This document shows positions 1-9,047 of a stretch of 62,260 bases of DNA, piece after piece. Positions within the stretch are counted from its first letter, which is position 1; each line of letters opens with the position of its first letter. Source of the stretch: Streptomyces bambusae (GTDB taxonomy: Bacteria > Actinomycetota > Actinomycetes > Streptomycetales > Streptomycetaceae); the NCBI RefSeq assembly GCF_019400985.1, contig NZ_WTFF01000008.1:1-62260 (forward strand), read 5' to 3'. The notes beneath the pieces were generated by a model. The model saw only the letters and a program-made list of their open reading frames with translations, ran no database searches and was not told the origin of the DNA. The translations under genes and the position numbers were made by a program.

Positions 1-22
1 GTCAGAGGTGTAGAAGAGACAG
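1..22. other. Residual Nextera adapter at contig start
   Basis: The first 22 bases match 20 of 22 positions of the Nextera read-1 adapter end, whose 19-base mosaic end reads AGATGTGTATAAGAGACAG; the mismatches are at bases 7 and 13. A matching remnant in the other orientation lies at the other contig end. This is library sequence, so the last seven codons of the leftmost gene are artificial. Confidence 0.9.
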
Positions 23-1164
23 GTACGGGCGACCAGGGCGGCGTCCTTGGCGGCCTGTGCCTGGGAGGCGTCCTTGGACGCGGCGATGGCCGCGTTGTAC
101 GCCCGGGCGGCGGCGGAGCCGGCGTTGGCGGCGGCCTGGCTCGCCGCGGTGGCGGCGTAGGCGGCCCGGCGCGAAGCCTGGATGGCGGCGTGGGAGGCGA
201 CAGTGGCGACACGGGCCGCGTCGGCGGCGCCGCCGGCGGCCTCACTGGCCTTGCGGGCCGCCTTCCCGGACTTGATCACGTCCGCCTGTGCGGCTTGGGC
301 CTCGGCGGCGGCCTTCTCCGCGGCGTCCTTGGCCTTGGCGGCGGCCTCGACGGCACGGGCCGATGCCTCCTCGGCCTGCTTGGTCATCGCGTCGGCCTTC
401 TTGCCCTCGCGCTGGACGACCGCGACCAGTTCCTGGATCTTCATGGACTCCTGGTCGCGGGCCCGCGCGATGTGCTGGCCGATCTCCAGGAACCACTCCA
501 CGTCCCTCGCGCTGCCCGAGAGCGCCCGGGTCGCGTACTTCTGTACCTCCGGGCCCGCCTGGAAGGAGAGCTTGGAGACCTCGACCCGCATGTCCTCCAG
601 GCGGGCCGTGTACTGGCCGTCCAGGAGGAACGTCTCCAGCGCCGCCTGCGAACCGTCGTTCAGGGCGGTGTTCCCCACGCGGTTGACGGCCTTGCCGCCC
701 ACGGCCATGACCGTGCTCGTCGCCACGCGGAGGTCTTCCATGACGGCGCCCTTGAAACCGCCGGCGAGATAGGCGGCGATGGCGGAGTCACCGCCGTTGA
801 TCGCGGCGGTGGCCTCGCGGCGGCTGCCCTTGCCGCCGCCCGCGAGGGAGCTGATGATCGCGACGCGGTTGTCCTCGGCCGTCTCCGAGGCCAGCTTCGT
901 GGCCAGGAAGCTCTGGACGTCGGCGTCGGAGCCGGTGAGCGCCGCCGCGGCGGCGGCCCGGACGGCCTTGCCGCCCAGCAGCCACGCCTTGACGACCTTG
1001 GCGCGGTCGGTGTCGGGAAGCCGGAACGGGTCGCCGTCACCGCCGTCCGGCGGTGGAACGGTGGCGGCCAGTGCGGCGACGGGATTGAGGACGAGGCTCG
1101 ATGCGGTGACGGCAACCGTGGTGGCGGCAACGGCACCGAGAACGCGGCGCCGGCTCCAGTACAT
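1..1164 (-). CDS. ALF-repeat secreted protein, 3' end missing
   Basis: The frame starts at ATG 1164 (MYWSRRRVLGAVAATTVAV) and runs off the contig with 388 codons visible. The N-terminus is a Tat-like signal: twin arginine, hydrophobic stretch, then an ALAA-type cleavage area near residue 33. At about residues 60-200 there are four copies of a short repeat with an AL pair followed by an FL or YL pair (for example around ALTGSDADVQSFL and ALSGSARDVEWFL), the pattern of actinobacterial ALF repeats. From about residue 210 it becomes a long Ala/Lys/Glu-rich helical or coiled-coil region. In this family that region usually precedes a C-terminal module, sometimes a toxin or polymorphic domain, which is lost here. 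The final seven codons (1-22) are adapter. Molecular function is unknown. Confidence 0.8.
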   Translation of the reverse strand, partial: MYWSRRRVLGAVAATTVAVTASSLVLNPVAALAATVPPPDGGDGDPFRLPDTDRAKVVKAWLLGGKAVRAAAAAALTGSDADVQSFLATKLASETAEDNRVAIISSLAGGGKGSRREATAAINGGDSAIAAYLAGGFKGAVMEDLRVATSTVMAVGGKAVNRVGNTALNDGSQAALETFLLDGQYTARLEDMRVEVSKLSFQAGPEVQKYATRALSGSARDVEWFLEIGQHIARARDQESMKIQELVAVVQREGKKADAMTKQAEEASARAVEAAAKAKDAAEKAAAEAQAAQADVIKSGKAARKASEAAGGAADAARVATVASHAAIQASRRAAYAATAASQAAANAGSAAARAYNAAIAASKDASQAQAAKDAALVARTCLFYTSD

Positions 1165-1319
1165 GGTGTCCAAAACGGCCTTTCACTGTCGACGCCCGAC
1201 GGGCGGGCGTGGTCCTTGACCGAGGCAGGGGAGTGCTCTCGGCCGGTACGGGTCGGTGGGTCGCTACGGCAGTTCGATGGCGTTCCAGTCCCAGTGCGCG
1301 GCGGCGGGCGCACCCACGG

Positions 1320-1359
1320 CCGGCCCCCCGCGACGCCACTGGTGTCACGGGGGGGCCGG
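1320..1359 (-). terminator. Hairpin terminator after the trypsin-like gene
   Basis: A GC-rich inverted repeat (CCGGCCCCCCG at 1320-1330 pairing with CGGGGGGGCCGG at 1348-1359, with further inner pairing) lies nine bases beyond the stop codon of the leftward gene at 1368. It has the position and shape of an intrinsic terminator, though no clear U-tract is visible, as is common in Streptomyces. Confidence 0.6.
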
Positions 1360-1367
1360 TTCGGGTG

Positions 1368-2416
1368 TCAGAGGGTGCCGGCGAGGGAGATGGAACCGAG
1401 GGTTCCGGTGATGCCCTGGGCGGTGACCTGTGCGGCGGTGCCCCAGGTGCGGTCGGTGTGGCGCAGGGTGTGCACGATCCGGTTGTCGGTGGTCGTCACT
1501 GCCAGCTGGAGCTCGCCGTCCACCGCTCCGGCCGCGAGGGACTTGGCCGTCAGGGTGCCGAGGTAGTCCTTGAGGTCGCCGAAGGGTGCCCAGGTGCCGT
1601 TGGCGTAACGGATGGTGTGGTACTGGCGGGTGCCGTTGTCGGTGGCGATGACGAGATGCGCGTCGCCGCCCGCACCGGCCATGGCCACGGAGCTGATGGC
1701 GCCGGTGGCGCCGGCGGCGCCGGCCACGTCGCCCCAGACGGTCCAGGTCCCGGTGGTGGCGCGGATCGTGTGGAATGCCTTGCCGCCGGTGACGGCCACG
1801 AGCTGCAGTTGGCCGCCGGCGCTGGCGGTGGCGACGGAGGTGACGGTGCCGATCGGGCCGACCGCGCCGGCCACGTCGCCGAACGGCGTCCAGGAGCCGG
1901 CGGCGTTGCGCACGGTGTGGAACACCTTGCCGCCCGCAACGGCCACCACGTGGAGGTCGGTGCCGATGGACACGGTGGAGACCTGGGTGATGCCGGTCAG
2001 GTGTTCACCGGCCGCGTCGAGGAGCGGGCCGCCGGCGGCGGGGGTCGCGAGGCGGGCCAGGACCACATCGCGGTCGGTACGGGGGACCAGGTCGACGATC
2101 CCGACGGCCGTGCCGCCGCTGAGGGTGGCGGTGCCGGCCAGAGTGGGCTTGCCGGCAGGAACCAGGGCGCCGGGGGTGGAGGCGAAGCAACTGGCGGCCG
2201 TCGCGATCCATGACGGTCGACCAGGATCCCGGTGCAGGCACGGGAGTGCGCCTCGTCGCCGATGTTCAGCCTCACCACGGAGGTGAGCTGTCCGGCGGAG
2301 GCCTCAGGGCCGGATACCGCGAAAGCAGGGGCCGAAGCGATCAGGCCGGACGACACCGCGGTGGCGGAAGCTAACAGGCTGCTGATACGGAGGGTGCGCG
2401 AACGAGAAAAGGGCAT
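1368..2416 (-). pseudogene. Trypsin-like / beta-propeller secreted protein, frameshifted
   Basis: It starts at ATG 2416 behind a GAAGGAA ribosome site. Residues 1-33 form a signal peptide (MPFSRSRTLRI to SAPAFA). A trypsin-like N-terminus follows up to ACTGILVDRH, after which the reading frame breaks near 2200. Restoring one base (CAT-TGG instead of CATGG) gives WIATAASCF and continues in the frame ending at 1368. The usual TAAHC catalytic histidine is therefore serine. The catalytic-Asp region (DRDVVLARLA) is followed almost at once by AGGPLL, which normally lies about 100 residues further on at the catalytic-serine loop; I infer an internal deletion. The C-terminal half holds four propeller-type repeats with a GKVFHTVRNAAGSWTPFGDV pattern. 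It is probably a non-catalytic relic or secreted binding protein. A single-base sequencing error could explain the frameshift, but not the missing histidine or the deletion. Confidence 0.7.
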
Positions 2417-2486
2417 GCGTGTTCCTTCGGTAGAGCAAGTGCAGGGAAATCCGACCGATACTCCGAGACGTGTTTTCGCCGGGGGT

Positions 2487-2999
2487 CTACTTGCTCGTAC
2501 GGATTTCCATGAGCATGAAGTCGCGGCCCTGTTCGTCGGCACTCTCCCCGACGGGGGTCCAGGCGTTCTTGTTCACGTCGAAGGTCTTCTGCTCGGTGCC
2601 CGTCTTCATGTCCACCTGGGCCGAGTAGCTGTTGCCCTTCACGGCGAAAACCGCGGGGATCTCCATGGTCAGGTAGCCGGTGTTTCCGCTTACCCGGAAG
2701 CAGATCTTCTCGTTCGCACGGGACCAGATCTCCATGAGGTCCGTGGCGCTGCCGCAATCGGCAAGCATGATGTGGCCGTCGCCGCGCTTGAGGGTGATAC
2801 CCCGCTCCGCGAGGATCTTGTCGGCGTTCGGGTACCCGAAGTCCTCAATGGCGTAACCAGGGCCTTCGTCCGCGATCGCCTTCATCGCGGAGGCGTCCGC
2901 CGGGCCGTGGCCGACCCCTGCGGCGATCGCGAGCCACGCCAAGGCGCCCGCTCCCACGGCAGCACAGGCGGAACGGAGCATCACCTTTCGCATCTTCAT
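2487..2999 (-). CDS. Small secreted protein of unknown function
   Basis: This is a 170-residue protein. I chose ATG 2999 (MKMRKVMLRS) because an AGGA ribosome site sits six bases upstream; an in-frame start 165 bases further upstream would add an implausible N-terminus. Residues 1-37 form a signal peptide with a hydrophobic core (AAVGAGALAWLAIAAG). The mature part contains paired cysteines in LADCGS and ICFRVSG, and conserved-looking stretches YAIEDFGYPNADKILAERG and a C-terminal DEQGRDFMLMEIRTSK. I recall similar short secreted proteins in other Streptomyces but know of no function. It lies head-to-tail after a decayed spacer and upstream of the trypsin-like gene, with only about 70 bases between them. 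Confidence 0.75.
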   Translation of the reverse strand: MKMRKVMLRSACAAVGAGALAWLAIAAGVGHGPADASAMKAIADEGPGYAIEDFGYPNADKILAERGITLKRGDGHIMLADCGSATDLMEIWSRANEKICFRVSGNTGYLTMEIPAVFAVKGNSYSAQVDMKTGTEQKTFDVNKNAWTPVGESADEQGRDFMLMEIRTSK

Positions 3000-3192
3000 C
3001 GCTGTCCTAGTCGTCGGCTCGGGAAGCCCAGAGCAATGGGTCGACGTGAAGAAAGGCCGCTGTACGGCATGGAAAAACGCCAGTCGTGCGAATGGTGTGC
3101 ACACATTCCCCCAGCACTCCCCCGCCACCTTCCTTGTACGCGGGACCCAGCATTCCGTGCACAACAGCCCCGTGCACCGCAGGGGTTATCCT

Positions 3193-3222
3193 CCGCCCGC
3201 CGGGAAGCATCCCGCCGGGCGG
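3193..3222. repeat. GC-rich hairpin
   Basis: Arms of 13 bases (3193-3205 and 3210-3222) pair with one mismatch around a four-base loop AGCA. It lies upstream of the secreted-protein gene on the minus strand. It could be a terminator for a lost neighbour or a regulatory stem; no partner gene tells which. Confidence 0.45.
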
Positions 3223-3676
3223 CCCTCCACATGTAAACACCTTGGTCGAATTCTCGTCCAATGGCACTCAAGTGACCTGCGCCACACCGTGGATTCCAGT
3301 GGGGTCGGAGTCGTCAATTCCGAACCGGCCGTTCCGCAATATCGGAACACGTTGTTCCGAGATCGGGGATGGGAAACTTCCGGAGGGTTTACTTCCGGAT
3401 CCCATCTGTGTCGGATCGGCAGACATGACCGACACTCTGCCGATCAAGATCACGAAACGCAAGCCAGTACGTCAGCTCACCGGCCGCAAACCAAACGGCG
3501 GACAGCCGTCGCCCCGAGCCCTGCCGGACGCGCCCCCGGACCCTCCCGGCTAAAGCCGAGGCAGAGCACGGCACTTACCTCGAACCCCCGGTGCGCGCCG
3601 AGTACCGCGACGACCGCACCTCAAGCGGGTGCGCTTCGCCAACGTCTTCGCCGAGCGGCGATTGAGCCCGCTCCGG

Positions 3677-3805
3677 TCAGCTGTTGAGGTCGCGGTTGTC
3701 AAAGCGCCGCACGCCCACCGCGACGAAGAGCACCGAGGCGATGGCCAGTACGGCGCCGTCGCCCCACTGGAAGCCGTTCTTCAGTGGCTCGCCCCCGATG
3801 TAGCT
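3677..3805 (-). pseudogene. C-terminal remnant of an ABC-2-type permease
   Basis: Only the last 42 codons survive, ending in a hydrophobic stretch (GAVLAIASVLFVAVGVRRF) followed by FDNRDLNS and a stop. A last membrane helix followed by RRFDxRDL is typical of the C-terminus of ABC-2-type transport permeases in actinomycetes. A stop codon lies directly upstream in frame and no other part of the gene is found nearby, so this is a deletion remnant. Confidence 0.5.
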
Positions 3806-4017
3806 TCATGCTGCGGGAGATGGCCGCCCTGATCGACAAGTGGCGGGATCAGTACGACTCGGATCACAGCTGAGCGCCTCTGACCTGCCGGCCTCACCTG
3901 TCGGTGCACATGAGCTTTCGCCCGGCACGGCGCAGCGGCGATTGCCTCGCGGGGCTGCACGCTCACGGAATCTGAGGCAGCTGCAACCCCGAACAATTGC
4001 CGCGCTCCACTTGACAT

Positions 4018-7000
4018 TCACGGCTCATCCTGGCGGATCGCGTGCCGGGCCGCGGGGTTGGCGAGGGCGTGGCGGGGGTCGGTGGCGCGGGTGATGGCGG
4101 ATTCGACCGAGGCGACGCGGTCCGCGAGGAGGCCGAGGGCGGCGATCGCCCGGGTGAGGGGGTCGCCGTCCGGGCCTCCGAGGGTCTGGTTGCGGACGTA
4201 TGCGGCCTTGAGTTCGGCCCAGCGGTCGGCCTCGTCCGGGGTGAGGCTGCCGCGGAGTTCGGCGAGCTTGAGGAGGTTGGCCTCGGCGCCGGTGGCGAGG
4301 GTCTGGGCCTCGGCGGCGTAGTGGTCGTCGATGACGGCGGTGAGCTCGGCCTCGTTCATGACGGGGTCGATCCGGGCGGTGATCTTGTTCATGTTGCGGT
4401 ACGAGCCCTGGAGGCGGAACGGCGGTTCGGTGCGGGTGCTGTCGCTCTGGGCGGCTGAGGCGATGTAGGCAGCGTTGACCGCGAGGACCGTCGTACGGAC
4501 GGCCAGCAGGTGGCGCAGGACGGCCAGGATCCGGTCGAGTTCCGCCGGGGCGTACGGGTGGCTCAGGTGGTCCGCGCGTGCGGACGGATCGTCATCGGCC
4601 AGCCGCAGGAGGAGGTCCAGGTCGGCGCGGTCGCGGCCGGCGAGCGGGGCCAGGACCGGGTTGGAGGTGAGGGCGTTCTCGACGAAGCTGGCCGCGAACG
4701 CCTCCTCCTTGCCGGTCAGGACGTCGCCGAGGTTCCAGACGTCGGCCCGGTTGGCGAGCATGTCGGGGATGCGGAAGAGCTGTCCGGACTCGGTGTAGGG
4801 GTTGCCGGCCATGCAGACGGCGAACCGCTTGCCGCGCAGGTCGTAGGTGCGCGCCTCGCCGTTCCAGACGCCCTCCATGCGGCGGGTGGCGTCGCAGAGG
4901 GGGATGAACCTCTGGAGCAGTTCGGGTGAGGTGTGCTGGATGTCGTCCAGGTGGAGGAGGGTGTTGTTGCCCGCCTCCAGGGCAAAGTTGATCTTCTCTA
5001 CTTCCTGGCGTGCGGTCGCGTTCGGGGCCTCGGCAGGGTCGAGCGAGGTGACGCCGTGTCCCAGGGCCGGGCCGTTGACCTTGACCAGGACCATGCCCAG
5101 GCGGTCGGCGACGTACTCCATGAGGGTCGTCTTGCCGTATCCGGGCGGGGAGATCAGCAGGAGCAGGCCATTGCTGTCGGTGCGCTTGGTCTCGCCCGTG
5201 GTGCCGAGCTGCTTGGCGAGGTTGTCGCCGATCAGCGGCAGGCAGACCTCGTCCAGGAGGCGGCTGCGGACGAAGGAGGACATGATCTTCGGTCGGTACT
5301 CGTCCAGGCGGAGGCGGGCCCGCTCGGCCGCCACCAGGTTCGCGCGGGACCGCTGGTAGGCGCGGAAGCCCGGGGCCGAGTGCGCAGTGAAATCGCCCAC
5401 CCGGTGGAGGAGTTCGTCGATGCGGAGGGCGAGGGTACGGCCGGTGATCCGGGGGTGGCGGCCGAGCAGGCCCTCGGCCGTCCCGGTCAGCTCGGCGTCC
5501 GAGTCGTGGCGGGGCAGGTCCGGGCACAGCTCCACGGCCACCGCCTCCGCGAGGTCGCCGGGGCCGACCGGCTCGCCGCTCGCGGCGGCGTACGCGCCCA
5601 GCCACGCCTGCACGAGCTGACGCCGGTCCGCCAGGGCGTCGAGGGCGGCCAGGTCCTCCTCGTACGCGGACGTCCCGGTGGCCCGGCGGAACTTGTCCAG
5701 CAGGGTACGGACAGCCGTGCTGGTGACGAAGCCTTCCGGGCCGCAGGCCAGTTCCTCGAAGAGGTACTCGGCGGCCCGGCCCGTGCCCCGGCCGGGACCC
5801 ATGGCCGAGGCGAGCTCCGCCCGGAGTTCGGCGATCGCCGGCGTCGCCCCGAAGGCGGCCCGGACACGGGCGAGCGAGGCCGCGCGGCGGGCCCAGTTCG
5901 CCCGCTCGGGGCCGGTCGTGCGGTGCGCCCAGAACAGCTGGGCCTCGGCCCGGGCCGCCGCCGGGTAGCGCAGCAGGCCCGCCTGCTCGTGCAGGCGCAG
6001 GAGCACGGTCAGGATCTCGGCCGCGTCGTGGTCGTGGACGCCGCGCTCGTAGCCTTCGTCGTACGCGGCCTCCGCGGCCCGGCGCACCAGGGCGGGCAGG
6101 TCCGCCCCGGCCAGGGCGGCGGGTCCGTGCTCGGTCAGGATCCGTACGGCCAGGTACTCGGCCCGGTACACGTCGTCGTTCTCCGAGGGGAGCGACTGGC
6201 CCCAGTAGGGGCGGGTGGCCGCGAAGTCCGGCGAGTCGGTGCCGGCCGGGGAGCGGTAGTCGGTCCCGGTGAGGGCGAAGGCCAGGCCTTCACCGTGCGG
6301 AACCAGGGTGAGGTCCAGCGGCTGGGTGTTGACGGCGAACCGGTGCCGGCCCAGGCGAACGGTCCGGCCGCCGTCCGCGTACAGCTCGGCCCGGTCCCGC
6401 AGGGCGCGGGCAGCCTCCTGGCGGGCGGCCTTGATCCGGCCGTCGAGTTCCTCGGCCCGGGTGCGCTCGCCCAGGTCCCGCAGCTCGTCGGCCGTGCGGC
6501 GGGCCTTCGCGACCATCGGGTCGGAGGCGAAGAACGTGCTGACGGCGTCGGCGTCGGCGAGGGTCGCCGCCCGCCGGGTGACGGTTTCCAGGACCCGGGC
6601 GGCGGAGTGCGCCAGCCGTTCGGCGCGGCGGGCGCGGTCGTCCTGGAGGGTCTGCTTGCGGGCGGAGAACGCCTCGTACACGTCGGTGCGCTTGGCGGAC
6701 AGGGCGGCGAGGAAGGTGTCGGAGTCCGCGAACCGGGACTCCAGGTTCTCCAGGCGCAGCAAGAGGCCGGCCAGCTGCTCGTCGCACGCGTCCGGGGTGT
6801 CCGTGGCGGCAAGTGCCGCGGTGACCGCCTGGGCGAGCAGCCCGGACTCGGCCGCGAACTCTGCCTTCCCCTCCTGCGCGAGCAGCTCGCGACGGCGGGC
6901 GTCGAGGGTGGCACGGGCCCGGTTGACGCCGCCGAGCACCTCGGCGATCCGCTCCAGAATGGACGTACGCACCGTCGCGTCGCCGATGTCCAGTCCGGCG

Positions 7001-8901
7001 ACGACTTCGGTGACGGTGCCCAGGCTCTCGGTGTGGGTGTCGAGACGGCCGGCGAGCGGTGCGGCGTCGGCGACGGTGGCGATCGCCGCGGCTTCCTCGG
7101 TGAGGCGTTCGATGTCCTCGTGGTGGGCGGCGAAGGCGTCCGTGCGCTCGAAGAAGGCGACGGCCCGTCCGGCGAAGGAGCCGATGTCGGACCCCACGTC
7201 GTCGGCGAGCCGGTCGATGCGTCCGGTGTCCGCGTAGCGCATCTCCTTGAGCGTGAGCAAGTGCCCTTGGGCCCGGCGCAGTTCGGTGAGCCGGTCCACC
7301 CAGTCGCCGGTGGTACGCGGCGCCTCCCCCCGGATGCGGCGCACGAGCGAGGCGATCCGTGCCGCCGCCTCGCCGAGTGCGTCGGCGGCCTGCCGGGTCA
7401 GGGTCTGTACGGTCTCGAACTCGGCGAGGACCTGCTCGGCGGTGGCGCGTACTTCGCCGAGGGGCGTGCGCAGGTCACCGAGTTCGGGGTCGCCGAGCCA
7501 GTGGTAGCGGTCGGAGGCACGGACGCAGGCGGCGGCCAGGTTCGCGTACACGGCGGCGGTGGGGGGCATGTCCGCGACTGCGGCGGTGATCGAGAGGAGG
7601 TCCGAGATGCCGCGCACGAGATCGGCGTTCCCCACTCGGGCCAGTGCTCCCGTGCCGCGTGGCCGGGCGGCGGCGTGGAGGTCGGAGAGGTACGGGGTGC
7701 TCCACCGCTGGAGCGGGTGGACCCGGGCCGGCTCCTCCGATTCGGTGCGCAGCACCAGCAGGGTGCCGTCGTCGAAGAGCGCGTACCCGTGGCAGTGCAG
7801 CGGAGTGGCGACCTCCCTGCGGATCAGGTTGTACGGGAGCAGCAGGCTGCGGCCTTCCTCGCGGGCGTGGAAGACGTAGAGCACGTCCTCGCCGTTGGGC
7901 GAGCGCACCGCCCGCTCGAACTCCAGCCCGTCCGTGGGGGTGTCGAAGGTCTTGGTGAGGCCCGTGGTGAGGTAGCAGCCGCCGGGAAAGACGATTCCCT
8001 GGTCCTCGGGCAGCCGGCGGGCAGCCTGACCGATGCCGTCGAGACGGACCACGCTCTTGGTGGTGCTGTTGAAGACGAGGTGCCGGCGGACTTCCTCCTT
8101 GTACGGGCGCACCCGCAGGAGGATCAGCGGTCCGACGCGGGCGTGGTCGATGTCCGCGTCGGCGAGGGACTGGAGCGGCTCGTCGACGGGCTCCGAGTAG
8201 ATCCCGTCGGCCGTCTCGGTGTCGTCCTCCGTCTTGACCGTGAGGGCGCCGCCGACGGTGGCCACGAAGACTTCACCGCCGATGGAGACGTGCGGGTGCC
8301 GCCCGAGGACGTGGTCCTCGCGGGTGGTGGGCGTCCAGTCGAAGTCGTGGGACGGTGGCAGGACGTGGTCGCGCTCGCCTCGCGCGTCCAGGAAGCCTGC
8401 GGTCCCGTCCGGATGCAGGGTCCAGCGCAGGACCCGGATGTCCGCGCTGGTGTCCCCGGTCTGGAAGACGGCGAGCAGCTTGCCCTCGACGTGGCGGAGC
8501 TGGAGGAGACGGGTCTGGCGGTAGTAGCGGTACAGCGCGGCGAATTCGCCGAGGAAGGCCGGGTCGTCGAGGAGGCCGGGGACGGCGGTGTCGGGCAGCC
8601 GGTTCAGGTCCCGGTCGTGCAGGGCGAAGACCCTGTCCAGGGTGGTCTCGCCCGGGCCGGGGGTGGCGTTGTGGCCGAAGAGGAGGGTGTCGCCGACGGC
8701 CACGATGTCACGGGGCACGCAGTTGTGCTCGGTTCGGATGCCTTCCGAGCCGGCCAGCGTCAGCTCGGCGGAGCCGAACTCCTCGCTCCTGCGGGCGTTG
8801 AGGGCCGCAGCCCGGCGGGCCAGGTCGGCGGACTGCGCGACGAGGCGGTCCCGCAGCAGCTCGTAGGTGCCCGCGTCCATGGCGGACGTCGTGCTGGTCA
8901 T
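4018..8901 (-). CDS. Giant AAA-family ATPase ('DNA repair ATPase' type)
   Basis: This is a 1627-residue protein starting at ATG 8901 behind GGGAG. The first 430 residues are beta-rich, with many short VFVATVGG- or LLVLRTE-like strands suggesting a repeat or propeller module. The middle (about 440-860) is long alpha-helical coiled-coil. The ATPase core is near residues 1240-1450: Walker A in ISPPGYGKTTL, Walker B in LLHLDDIQHT, and a GNPYTESGQLFRIPDMLANRAD segment in the sensor position. Relatives are called DNA repair ATPase in annotated genomes, but I see no nuclease or DNA-binding motif, so that role is unproven. It is the last gene of a leftward operon after a YqiJ-like protein and a flotillin, which suggests work at the membrane. 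The 146-base gap before it is G-rich, so a separate promoter is possible. Confidence 0.8.
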   Translation of the reverse strand: MTSTTSAMDAGTYELLRDRLVAQSADLARRAAALNARRSEEFGSAELTLAGSEGIRTEHNCVPRDIVAVGDTLLFGHNATPGPGETTLDRVFALHDRDLNRLPDTAVPGLLDDPAFLGEFAALYRYYRQTRLLQLRHVEGKLLAVFQTGDTSADIRVLRWTLHPDGTAGFLDARGERDHVLPPSHDFDWTPTTREDHVLGRHPHVSIGGEVFVATVGGALTVKTEDDTETADGIYSEPVDEPLQSLADADIDHARVGPLILLRVRPYKEEVRRHLVFNSTTKSVVRLDGIGQAARRLPEDQGIVFPGGCYLTTGLTKTFDTPTDGLEFERAVRSPNGEDVLYVFHAREEGRSLLLPYNLIRREVATPLHCHGYALFDDGTLLVLRTESEEPARVHPLQRWSTPYLSDLHAAARPRGTGALARVGNADLVRGISDLLSITAAVADMPPTAAVYANLAAACVRASDRYHWLGDPELGDLRTPLGEVRATAEQVLAEFETVQTLTRQAADALGEAAARIASLVRRIRGEAPRTTGDWVDRLTELRRAQGHLLTLKEMRYADTGRIDRLADDVGSDIGSFAGRAVAFFERTDAFAAHHEDIERLTEEAAAIATVADAAPLAGRLDTHTESLGTVTEVVAGLDIGDATVRTSILERIAEVLGGVNRARATLDARRRELLAQEGKAEFAAESGLLAQAVTAALAATDTPDACDEQLAGLLLRLENLESRFADSDTFLAALSAKRTDVYEAFSARKQTLQDDRARRAERLAHSAARVLETVTRRAATLADADAVSTFFASDPMVAKARRTADELRDLGERTRAEELDGRIKAARQEAARALRDRAELYADGGRTVRLGRHRFAVNTQPLDLTLVPHGEGLAFALTGTDYRSPAGTDSPDFAATRPYWGQSLPSENDDVYRAEYLAVRILTEHGPAALAGADLPALVRRAAEAAYDEGYERGVHDHDAAEILTVLLRLHEQAGLLRYPAAARAEAQLFWAHRTTGPERANWARRAASLARVRAAFGATPAIAELRAELASAMGPGRGTGRAAEYLFEELACGPEGFVTSTAVRTLLDKFRRATGTSAYEEDLAALDALADRRQLVQAWLGAYAAASGEPVGPGDLAEAVAVELCPDLPRHDSDAELTGTAEGLLGRHPRITGRTLALRIDELLHRVGDFTAHSAPGFRAYQRSRANLVAAERARLRLDEYRPKIMSSFVRSRLLDEVCLPLIGDNLAKQLGTTGETKRTDSNGLLLLISPPGYGKTTLMEYVADRLGMVLVKVNGPALGHGVTSLDPAEAPNATARQEVEKINFALEAGNNTLLHLDDIQHTSPELLQRFIPLCDATRRMEGVWNGEARTYDLRGKRFAVCMAGNPYTESGQLFRIPDMLANRADVWNLGDVLTGKEEAFAASFVENALTSNPVLAPLAGRDRADLDLLLRLADDDPSARADHLSHPYAPAELDRILAVLRHLLAVRTTVLAVNAAYIASAAQSDSTRTEPPFRLQGSYRNMNKITARIDPVMNEAELTAVIDDHYAAEAQTLATGAEANLLKLAELRGSLTPDEADRWAELKAAYVRNQTLGGPDGDPLTRAIAALGLLADRVASVESAITRATDPRHALANPAARHAIRQDEP

Positions 8902-8960
8902 GGTCAGGCTCCCTGCGGGTGGGTACGTACGGTGGCGGCGGCCACGGACTGTTGGAGCGC

Positions 8961-9000
8961 GGCGGGGCGGGGCCGGGCCGGCGGGGCGGGGCGGGGCCGG
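8961..9000 (+). repeat. (GGGGC)-rich run with G-quadruplex potential
   Basis: This 40-base stretch contains six runs of three or four G separated by one to three bases. It lies in the 146-base gap between the flotillin gene and the ATPase gene, with the G-rich strand opposite to the coding strand. It could slow transcription or fold as a quadruplex; that is inference from composition only. Confidence 0.4.
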
Positions 9001-9047
9001 CGCGTCAGGTGCGCCGACCCCGGCTGTGGGGAGCAGGCCCGGCCCGG

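Larger units (their letters stand above)
3000..4017. other. About 1 kb without an intact gene
   Basis: No convincing complete gene is present. The stretch holds a strong hairpin (3193-3222) and an inverted repeat GTTCCG-N6-CGGAAC at 3331-3348. There is a weak 42-codon rightward frame starting MTDTLPIKI at 3425, a tail of an ABC-type permease on the minus strand (3677-3805), and a short rightward frame MLREMAALIDKWRDQYDSDHS at 3808-3873 that looks like the end of another gene. Local GC content falls between 3230 and 3480. It reads as a decayed region between two gene blocks. Confidence 0.6.
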
